DNA from: Verrucomicrobiaceae bacterium
Lineage (GTDB): Bacteria > Verrucomicrobiota > Verrucomicrobiia > Verrucomicrobiales > Verrucomicrobiaceae
NCBI GenBank assembly: GCA_016713245.1
Contig: JADJPM010000001.1
Coordinates: forward strand, 2,356,001 to 2,420,000
DNA length: 64,000 bases
Direction of reading: 5' to 3'
Shown here piece by piece: positions 17,821-23,970 of this stretch. The position numbers and the translations under genes are program-made. Position 1 is the first letter of the stretch; every line of letters begins with the position of its first letter. The notes beneath the pieces are model-generated. The model worked only from the letters and a program-made list of their open reading frames with translations. It did not search any database and had not been told where the DNA came from.

Positions 17821-19968
17821 TCACTTCTTCGGCGCACTCGGCAGTTGTTTGATCCACGCGAGATTGAAGGCGTAGTGCTTGCTGCTGGTGACGAGCTGGA
17901 TGCGGCCATCACGGGTTTGGGTGGTGGCGAGGTAGCCGTTGATGTCGGCGGTGGTTTTGCCTTCGGGGGCGATGAGGCGGCGGTCGGGCCAGGTTTTGCC
18001 TTCGTCGTAGCTCACGGCGGCGTAGAGGCCGTAGCCGGTGTAGTTGCCGCTGGTGGACTTGAAGGTGAGGCCTTGGCGTTCCTTGAAAGGCGTGCGGGCC
18101 TGGTCGGTGAAGGAACAGAGGACGATGGGGCCTTCTTTGAGCCGAAGCATGGCAGGGCGCTGCGTGTTGCTGACGACGGGGAACTCGCTGATGGCATAGC
18201 TCCAGGTTTCGCCGAGGTCGCTGGAGTAGCTCACGGGCATTTTGAGGTCGAAACGCTTCTGCACGGGCTCCTCCGCCGAGAGGCGACCGAAGGCCATGAG
18301 GCGTCCGTCGGCGAGTTCGACGATGGGGGAATGAATGCCCGCGATGCAAGGGCCTTTGCCTCCGGGTTGAATGTCATCCGATCCGCGACGATCCCGCCCG
18401 GTCTCGCTCCAGCTCTTGCCATTATCGCGGCTGATCGAGAGTCCGGAAAAGTCGAACGGGATCGCGATGACGCCTTCTTTCGTGCGGATCGGATTGCTGG
18501 CCGACTCGCCGTGTGCCCGCATCACTTCGGCCTTCGACCAGGTGACGCCGTTGTCGGTGGAGCGGCGGATCAGGATGTCGCCATGCTGTCGGCCTTCGAC
18601 GATGTGGTAGAGCGTTTTGTCGCCATCCCACCAGATTTTCGGTGCGTGATCATTCACATCTTGAGCGTCCCAGAACGATGAAGCGGGCTCCCATTCCTTT
18701 GCGCCATAACGCAGCCGCGAGGCGGCGTTTGCGGTGGTCAGATCGGTTTCACCCATGGTGGAGAACCACACAGCGAGCAAATCGCCATTCGGGCACTCGG
18801 TGATGGCCGGGCTGTGATTCTGGCTGATGAACACCGGGCCGAAAGCGTCATCCGCGATGCGCACATAGGGCTTCGGACCTTCGTAGAACGGCGCGTCTGC
18901 CGTGACACGGACACTCTTGTCCGTGAAGTCACTGCGGACAGGAGTGTCCGCATCACGCTGACTCACGTTCTGCGCATTCAGCGGCGGCGCGGCCAGCGGC
19001 AGCGGTTTTCCCTTCGGAAGCTCACCCTGCACGACGCGGAAGCCAATACGCGGGCTCGCGGAGTTCGTCACCCACGAGCCGCGATTCGCCGAGCGCAGGA
19101 AGCGGATCATCGAGGAATGAAACCCGCCGCGAAACACGCGGCAGTCGCCATCGACGCGACCGATCGGATCGGTCAGTGCGTCGCTCTCATACGGCCCATA
19201 CCAATCGCTGCACCACTCGGCCACGTTGCCGTGCATGTCGTGCAGGCCCCAGGCATTCGGCGTCTTTTGCGCCACCCGAAACGAACCCGAGCCACCGGCC
19301 TTCGATTCCTCCACCGGATGAGTGAGGCCGATGATTTGCCCCTGTTTCAAGCTCACCGATGCCTTCCCGACATTCCGCCAGTCATATTCACGCGGCATCG
19401 GTCCTGCTGGGAAATACACGCCGCGAAAGTTGTCCTCGCCGAACCACTTTTGATGCCCATCCGGCAACGTGTCGCCGGTGTGAAAAAGCGTCGTCGTGCC
19501 CGCACGGCACGCAAACTCCCACTCCGCTTCGGTTGGCAGGCGATAGGTCTTGCCCTCATTCTTCGAGAGCCATTCGCAGAACGCCACCGCCCGCTCCCAC
19601 GTCACACCGCTCGCCGCATCGTCATCGGCAGGCTTCGACTTCGGGTCGTTCTTTTTAAACTCGGGATCAAACTGCCGATACTGCGCCACCGTGACCTCGG
19701 TGACTCCGATTTGAAACGGCTGCGTGATCGTGACCTTGTGCGTGGGCTTCTCATCGAAATCGATCCGGTCGATGTCCTTGTGCATCTCTCCAAACCGTTT
19801 CTGCCGCAGGTAATCCTCCATCGGCGGCCCGTCCTGGCCCATCGTGAAGGCACCCGGCTTTATCGGCATCAGCTTCATGCCGAGGGAGTTCGTGATGGGC
19901 TCGGCGGCGTGCAGCACGGCCAGCGGCGCAAAGATAAGGGCGGTGAGGAATGCTAAGCTGGGTTTCAT
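17821..19968 (-). CDS. FGE-like (SUMF1) domain fused to a BNR propeller
   Basis: A 715-residue secreted fusion. The leader is MKPSLAFLTALIFAPLAVLHA. Residues 24-315 form an FGE-sulfatase (SUMF1) domain: FTMGQDGPPMEDY, YRLPTEAEWEFACRAGT, GLHDMHGNVAEWCSDWYGPY and the end PRIGFRVV. Residues 360-700 form a BNR propeller (RRSTDNGVTWSKAE, SISRDNGKSW, SSDLGETW, SYDEGKTW). The segment of true FGE that carries the two copper-binding cysteines reads RVFRGGFHSSMIRFLRSANR here, with no Cys, so formylglycine production is unlikely; the domain is probably structural or binding. The gene overlaps the upstream sulfatase gene by ATGA. A 57-bp palindrome lies at the domain junction (18901-18957). Confidence 0.85.
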   Translation of the reverse strand: MKPSLAFLTALIFAPLAVLHAAEPITNSLGMKLMPIKPGAFTMGQDGPPMEDYLRQKRFGEMHKDIDRIDFDEKPTHKVTITQPFQIGVTEVTVAQYRQFDPEFKKNDPKSKPADDDAASGVTWERAVAFCEWLSKNEGKTYRLPTEAEWEFACRAGTTTLFHTGDTLPDGHQKWFGEDNFRGVYFPAGPMPREYDWRNVGKASVSLKQGQIIGLTHPVEESKAGGSGSFRVAQKTPNAWGLHDMHGNVAEWCSDWYGPYESDALTDPIGRVDGDCRVFRGGFHSSMIRFLRSANRGSWVTNSASPRIGFRVVQGELPKGKPLPLAAPPLNAQNVSQRDADTPVRSDFTDKSVRVTADAPFYEGPKPYVRIADDAFGPVFISQNHSPAITECPNGDLLAVWFSTMGETDLTTANAASRLRYGAKEWEPASSFWDAQDVNDHAPKIWWDGDKTLYHIVEGRQHGDILIRRSTDNGVTWSKAEVMRAHGESASNPIRTKEGVIAIPFDFSGLSISRDNGKSWSETGRDRRGSDDIQPGGKGPCIAGIHSPIVELADGRLMAFGRLSAEEPVQKRFDLKMPVSYSSDLGETWSYAISEFPVVSNTQRPAMLRLKEGPIVLCSFTDQARTPFKERQGLTFKSTSGNYTGYGLYAAVSYDEGKTWPDRRLIAPEGKTTADINGYLATTQTRDGRIQLVTSSKHYAFNLAWIKQLPSAPKK
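18901..18957. repeat. 57-bp nested palindrome at the domain junction of the fusion gene
   Basis: An outer stem CGTGA/TCACG encloses two hairpins, CACGGAC-ACTCTT-GTCCGTG and GCGGACA-GGAG-TGTCCGC. The two hairpins are near inverted copies of each other. It is read in frame as DADTPVRSDFTDKSVRV, exactly in the linker between the FGE-like and propeller domains. The layout (one closing stem, two inner hairpins) is the same as in the 53-bp elements, though the sequence differs. Confidence 0.82.
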
Positions 19969-21329
19969 TTCGCGGAAGGCTTTGGAGTCCAGTGGGCATC
20001 GAGCCGGGCGCGGAGGGCGCTGACGATGTCGGGATGCTGGCTGGCGATGTTGGTTTCTTCCTTTGGGTCGGATTCGAGATCGTAGAGCATGGGTTGCGCG
20101 GCTTTGAGCGCGGCGATGAGATAGGGTTTGAGGTAGTTGTCCGGCGGGATGGTCTTGAGCGAGCCTTCGGCCTCAAAGGTGCGCGGCAAAATGAGCCGCC
20201 AGCGGCCATCGGTGACCCAGCGCCACACCACATTCGCGTTCACGTCGTCGAGCGTTTGCGAGCGAATGGTGAAGTCCTCGCCAAACACCTGCTGGCGTGA
20301 TTCGACGGCCTTGGTGTCGAGCAGATTGATGCCTCGGAGACCTTCCGGAGCGGGGAGTTGAAGCGCGGCGAGCACCGTGGGCACCAGGTCGATGGAGGAG
20401 GCCAGCGCGGTGGATTTCGCCGGTTTCACCTGTGCGGGCCAGCGCACGAGGATGGGCGTGCGATGCCCGGCATCGAAGAGGCTCGTCTTGCTCTTCGGCG
20501 CGAATCCGCCGGTCACGGGCGATTGGATCCAGCCGTTGTCGGTCACGTAGATGACGAGGGTGTTTTCGGAGAGTTTTTCCTTCTCCAGATGGCCGAGCAG
20601 CTCCCCGCAGGTTTCATCAAACCACTCACACATGGCCCAATAGCGTGCCAGATGCGGTGATTTGGTCTTGGTTGAATACTTCGCAAATAATCGCTCCGGC
20701 GGCGTGTGCGGTGTGTGCGGCATGAAGGGCGCATACCACACAAAGAAGGGTTTCTGCTGCTTCTGCGACTCGGCGATGAAATCGTAGATCGGCTGCATGC
20801 CCTCGCGCCCGATGGTGAGGCCCGCATCGCCGTGGCGGGAGCCTTGCGACATGCCGTGCGTGAAGCCACCGCGCGTGTAGTCGCCCTGCCACCACTTGCC
20901 GGTTTGAAAGCTCAAGTAACCCTCGCTCGCGAGCAAGCGTGGCAGCGTCGGCACCTTGTCGAGCATGCCATTCCACTGCGCGGTCAGCTCGGCGGTGGAG
21001 CCTCGCCCGCCTTTGGCCTTCGTGCCCGGCGGCAGAGGCGGATCATTGGCGGTGACCTTGTGCTGATGTGGATAGAGACCGGTGATGATGGTCGCCAGAC
21101 TCGGACAACAAACGCTGGTGGGCACAAAACCGCGCGGAAAGGCGAGGCTCTGCGCCGCGAGCCTGTCGAGATGCGGCGTCTGCACCTGCGGATGCCCCAT
21201 GAAGCCGTAATCACCGGCGCCCTGATCGTCCGAGATGATGAAGACGATGTTCGGCCGCGAGTCGGCGGCGTGAAGCGCACCGCATGGAACGAGAAGCAAG
21301 GCGGTGAGGAGAAGGAGCGTGGGTTTCAT
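19965..21329 (-). CDS. Arylsulfatase-family protein with altered signature (CCPSL)
   Basis: A 454-residue secreted sulfatase. The leader is MKPTLLLLTALLLVPCGALHA. Metal-binding residues are in IVFIISDDQGAGDYG. The active-site motif reads SVCCPSLATIITG: the formylglycine-type Cys, Pro and Ser are present, but the arginine of CxPSR is leucine. Later marks are FQTGKWWQGDY, WYAPFMPHTPHTPP, VTDNGWIQSP and LESDPKEETNIA near the C-terminus. I recall similar CCPSL sulfatases in related phyla, so this may be a subfamily trait and not damage. The gene overlaps the FGE-like fusion by 4 bp. It is probably periplasmic and acts on sulfated glycans if active. Confidence 0.85.
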   Translation of the reverse strand: MKPTLLLLTALLLVPCGALHAADSRPNIVFIISDDQGAGDYGFMGHPQVQTPHLDRLAAQSLAFPRGFVPTSVCCPSLATIITGLYPHQHKVTANDPPLPPGTKAKGGRGSTAELTAQWNGMLDKVPTLPRLLASEGYLSFQTGKWWQGDYTRGGFTHGMSQGSRHGDAGLTIGREGMQPIYDFIAESQKQQKPFFVWYAPFMPHTPHTPPERLFAKYSTKTKSPHLARYWAMCEWFDETCGELLGHLEKEKLSENTLVIYVTDNGWIQSPVTGGFAPKSKTSLFDAGHRTPILVRWPAQVKPAKSTALASSIDLVPTVLAALQLPAPEGLRGINLLDTKAVESRQQVFGEDFTIRSQTLDDVNANVVWRWVTDGRWRLILPRTFEAEGSLKTIPPDNYLKPYLIAALKAAQPMLYDLESDPKEETNIASQHPDIVSALRARLDAHWTPKPSAK

Positions 21330-21363
21330 GGAGTGGCGGAGTAATGAAGCGGTGGCGATTGCG

Positions 21364-21594
21364 TCAGAGCCTGGGCCTGCCTTCAGACCACTTGACGGCG
21401 ATGCGCGAGAGGAACCAGGTGCGGCCTTTGTCGTTGTTGCCTTGGTAGAAGAGCCAGGTCTGGCCGTCGCGGGCGGTGAACACGCCCGGATGGCACTTCA
21501 TCATCGGCTCGGCGGCGGGTGATGGGGTTGGCTGGGCTTGGGTCGTGAGCAATGCAAGCCACAGTGCGGTGACAAGTGCGAGGGCCGGCTTCAT
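21364..21594 (-). pseudogene. Remnant: signal peptide joined to a glycosidase-like C-terminal fragment
   Basis: An open frame of 76 residues. The first 22 (MKPALALVTALWLALLTTQA) match the leaders of the neighbouring genes. After a short PTPSPAAEP link the rest (MMKCHPGVFTARDGQTWLFY, then GNNDKGRTWFLSR) looks like the end of a five-bladed propeller protein of the GH43/GH117 type. The body of such an enzyme, normally about 300 residues, is missing, so an internal deletion is the simplest reading. The ATG overlaps the DUF1552 stop (ATGA), so the remnant may still be translated. It could instead be a real small secreted protein. Confidence 0.6.
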
Positions 21595-22886
21595 GCGAGG
21601 AGGGCAGCCAACGTGCCGGTGCTGCTGGCGAAGGCATCGGCCTCCACGCCGAGATGCTGGAGCATGGTGACGAAGAGATTGCACAGCGGTTTGTTCTGCA
21701 CGCTGTCGAAGGCGAGATGCTGGCCGTGTTTCAGACCGCCGCCAGCGAGGAGGATGGGCAGGTTGGTGCAGTTGTGGATGTTCGCATCGCCGAGGTTGCT
21801 GCCGTAGAGGACCATCGTCTGATCGAGCAGGCGTGCGCCATCGACGGCGGGTGTGGCGGCGAGCGCGGTAAGGAGTTCGCGCAGGTGGCGCATCTGCTGG
21901 AGGTCCACCTTTTCGAGTTCGGCGAGCTTTTCCTTCGACTGGCCGTGGTGGCTGAGGTTGTGGTAGCCGTCACGGGTTCGCTGCTGGTCGTTGATTTCAA
22001 AAACAGGCGTGGCAAAGCCGTCCACCATGAGCGTGATGATGCGCGTGGAGTCGGACTCGAAGGCGAGGCGGGCCATGTCGAGCATGAGCTGGATCTTGGG
22101 GAAGAACTTGGCCTTGTCGGCGATGTCCTTGGGCTCGGTGGTCTGGGTTTGCGGCTTGGGTTTTTGCTCCCATTCGCCGGAGATGGCGAGGCGCTGCTCC
22201 AGCTCGCGCACGGAGGTGAGATACTGATCGAGGCGGCTTTTGTCCGTGCTGCCGAGGTTGCGTTGGAAGCGGCTGATGTCATCGCGCACGGTGTCGAGGA
22301 TGCTGCCGCGATCCTGGAGGCGTTTGAGCGAGGCAACGGTCTGTTTGGCATCGCCTTGGAGGAACATTTTGCGAAACAAGGCCGCCGGGCTGTCTTCGGC
22401 GGGCAGCAATACGCCTTCGCGTGTCCAGGAGAGGCTGCGGTTCGCTTTGTCGATGTTCACGCCGAGGTTCAGCGTGGGAAAACGCGTCTGCTGGCCGAGC
22501 TTTTCCGCCGCGAACTGGTCGAGCGAGATGCTGTTGCGGAAGCCGCTGCGGGTGGGGTCGCGCGCGGCGGTGAGGAAGCAGTTCTCCGTGCTGTGACCGC
22601 CCGTGACCGCAGGATGCGAGAGTCCGCTGAAGATGGTGAAGTCGTTTTTGAAAGCCGCGAGTTCCTTCAAATAGGGCGAGAGCGTGTAGCCCGCGCCTTT
22701 GTCCTTCGGGAAGAAATGCTGGGGCAGCACACCGAGGTTGTTGGAGATGAGCAGCATTCGCTTGGGAGGCGTCTGCGATGCCGCGCGGGCGTGGTTTTGC
22801 TCCAAGAGCGGAAGTCCAAGCGTGACGCCGAGCCCGCGCAGGAAACGGCGGCGTGGGATGGGCGTGGAGATGTGGGGGGTGTTCAT
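21591..22886 (-). CDS. DUF1552 Tat-exported protein
   Basis: A 431-residue DUF1552 protein. The start at 22886 gives MNTPHISTPIPRRRFLRGLG, a twin-arginine signal; longer frames run into the REP region. Family marks are NNLGVLPQHFFPKDKG, SGLSHPAVTGGHSTENCFL, SISLDQFAAEKLG, FESDSTRIITLMVDG, GYHNLSHHGQS and LLDQTMVLYGSNLGDANIHN. DUF1552 genes normally follow a DUF1592/DUF1587/DUF1585 cytochrome gene directly. Here that partner (23971-27384) lies upstream on the same strand, but a RAYT transposase and REP palindromes of about 1 kb separate them. The function is unknown; the family appears related to DUF1501. Confidence 0.88.
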   Translation of the reverse strand: MNTPHISTPIPRRRFLRGLGVTLGLPLLEQNHARAASQTPPKRMLLISNNLGVLPQHFFPKDKGAGYTLSPYLKELAAFKNDFTIFSGLSHPAVTGGHSTENCFLTAARDPTRSGFRNSISLDQFAAEKLGQQTRFPTLNLGVNIDKANRSLSWTREGVLLPAEDSPAALFRKMFLQGDAKQTVASLKRLQDRGSILDTVRDDISRFQRNLGSTDKSRLDQYLTSVRELEQRLAISGEWEQKPKPQTQTTEPKDIADKAKFFPKIQLMLDMARLAFESDSTRIITLMVDGFATPVFEINDQQRTRDGYHNLSHHGQSKEKLAELEKVDLQQMRHLRELLTALAATPAVDGARLLDQTMVLYGSNLGDANIHNCTNLPILLAGGGLKHGQHLAFDSVQNKPLCNLFVTMLQHLGVEADAFASSTGTLAALLA

Positions 22887-22943
22887 GAAAAGAGATAAAG
22901 GAGATTGGAAGATTGCCTCGGTGATGCCGAAGGCATCGTAGCG

Positions 22944-22977
22944 ATTAGCCGGTGGTTGAGCGAAGCGACACCACCGG
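22944..22977 (+). repeat. REP unit 1 (direct)
   Basis: It reads ATTAGCCGGTGGTTGAGCGA, then AGCGACACCACCGG. The stem CCGGTGGT/ACCACCGG closes an 18-base loop containing GAGCGAAGCGA. The ATTAG on one side gives it polarity. Confidence 0.82.
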
Positions 22978-23088
22978 ACAGGATGCGCCACACGAGCGCA
23001 TCCCGAAGGGATGCCAGCCACGACGCGCCGTGATGCGAACGAAGCTTGCTTGCATCCCTCCGGGATGCGGACCTCCTCGCGCTGCACA

Positions 23089-23128
23089 CCGGTGGTATCG
23101 TCGCTTCGCTCCTCGACCACCGGCTAAT
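23089..23128 (-). repeat. REP unit 2 (inverted)
   Basis: This is the reverse complement of the REP unit, with CCGGTGGTATCGTCGCTTCG followed by CTCCTCGACCACCGGCTAAT. With unit 3 it forms an inverted pair around a small palindromic spacer (AACCCTGCGGGTT and ATCCCGAAGGGAT). Confidence 0.82.
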
Positions 23129-23186
23129 GGCTGTGAACCCTGCGGGTTCCGACGCCTCTGTTGTTGATCCCGAAGGGATCGGAGCC

Positions 23187-23220
23187 ATTAGCCGGTGGTT
23201 GAGCGAAGCGATACCACCGG
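23187..23220 (+). repeat. REP unit 3 (direct)
   Basis: The same unit as at 22944 with one loop change (GATACCACC in place of GACACCACC). It runs directly into the 39-bp tandem repeats. Confidence 0.82.
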
Positions 23221-23337
23221 ATGCCGAAGGCATGTGGTTGAGCGAAGCGACACCACCGGATGCCGAAGGCATGAGGTTGAGCGAAGCGACACCACCGGAT
23301 GCCGAAGGCATGAGGTTGAGCGAAGCGATACCACCGG
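23221..23337 (+). repeat. Three tandem 39-bp repeats derived from the REP unit
   Basis: Units at 23221-23259, 23260-23298 and 23299-23337 each read ATGCCGAAGGCATG, then GGTTGAGCGAAGCGA, then CACCACCGG, with single-base changes. Each unit joins a small TGCC-GAA-GGCA palindrome to the REP loop and right arm. Because 39 is a multiple of three, every frame stays open through the array, which explains the open frames seen there; none looks like a gene. Confidence 0.88.
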
Positions 23338-23392
23338 GTAGAATGACGAAACATAACGCATCCCGGAGGGATGCCAGCCACTGCACGCCGCC

Positions 23393-23839
23393 ATGCCTTC
23401 GACGTTTCTCGCTCTGCATTACCACATCGTGTTCTCCACGAAGGACCGCGTGCCGTTGATTGCGCCGGAGTGGCGTGAACGTTTGCACGAATACCTCGGC
23501 GGAACGGTGGGCGGACTTGGTGGCTTCGTCCAAGGTGTCGGCGGAGTGGCCGACCATGTGCATTTGTTGGTGGGATTGAAAGCCACGCACTGTCTGGCGG
23601 ACTTCATGCGGGAGTTGAAGAAGGCTTCGTCCGTCTGGGTGCATGAGGAGATCCAGCAGCCGGAGTTTGCGTGGCAGGAAGGATACGGCGCATTCACCGT
23701 GAGTCCGACGGCGCGGCCCCAGGTGCAGAAATACATCGCGAACCAAGCCGAGCATCATCGGGTGAAGACGTTTCGTGAGGAGCTGGTGGAGTTTTTGAAG
23801 AAGGCGGGCGTGAAATACGAAGATCGGTTTCTGGACTGA
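23393..23839 (+). CDS. REP-associated tyrosine transposase (RAYT, IS200/IS605 Y1 superfamily)
   Basis: A 148-residue single-domain HUH/Y1 transposase. The HUH pair is His55-Val-His57 in ADHVHLLVG, and the nucleophile is probably Tyr114 in VQKYIANQAEHH. The strand-1 motif LHYHIVFSTKDR and the end FREELVEFLKKAGVKYEDRF are typical of RAYTs. These enzymes cut and join single-stranded DNA at REP hairpins. It is the only complete plus-strand gene in the first 40 kb and is flanked by REPs of opposite orientation. There is no clear ribosome binding site ahead of the ATG. The gene looks intact. Confidence 0.9.
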   Translation: MPSTFLALHYHIVFSTKDRVPLIAPEWRERLHEYLGGTVGGLGGFVQGVGGVADHVHLLVGLKATHCLADFMRELKKASSVWVHEEIQQPEFAWQEGYGAFTVSPTARPQVQKYIANQAEHHRVKTFREELVEFLKKAGVKYEDRFLD

Positions 23840-23892
23840 GAGACGGGTTGGCTGGCATCCCTCCGGGATGCGGGTCGTTTCGGCGCGGTGAT

Positions 23893-23932
23893 CCGGTGGT
23901 GTCGTCGCTTCGCTCCTCGACCACCGGCTAAT
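23893..23932 (-). repeat. REP unit 4 (inverted), downstream of the transposase
   Basis: It reads CCGGTGGTGTCGTCGCTTCG, then CTCCTCGACCACCGGCTAAT, inverted relative to unit 3 upstream of the gene. It lies between the transposase stop and the end of the DUF1592 gene. Confidence 0.82.
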
Positions 23933-23970
23933 GGCTGGGATGCCTTCGGCATCGAAGAGACGTGCGTCGA

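Larger units (their letters stand above)
22944..23932. mobile_element. RAYT-REP module (transposase with flanking REP palindromes)
   Basis: A REP unit ATTAGCCGGTGG, then TTGAGCGAAGCG, then a closing ACCACCGG occurs in direct orientation at 22944-22977 and 23187-23220, and inverted at 23089-23128 and 23893-23932. Together with the tandem array at 23221-23337 it surrounds a Y1-type transposase gene on the plus strand. Smaller palindromes (GCATCCCGAAGGGATGC, GCATCCCTCCGGGATGC) fill the gaps. This is the standard layout of a REP-associated tyrosine transposase locus. It lies between a DUF1592 gene and its usual DUF1552 partner. Confidence 0.85.

Noticed and set aside
23221..23337. Possible CRISPR array
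   Set aside because: The 39-bp units are contiguous with no spacers and derive from the adjacent REP hairpin. No cas genes are nearby.
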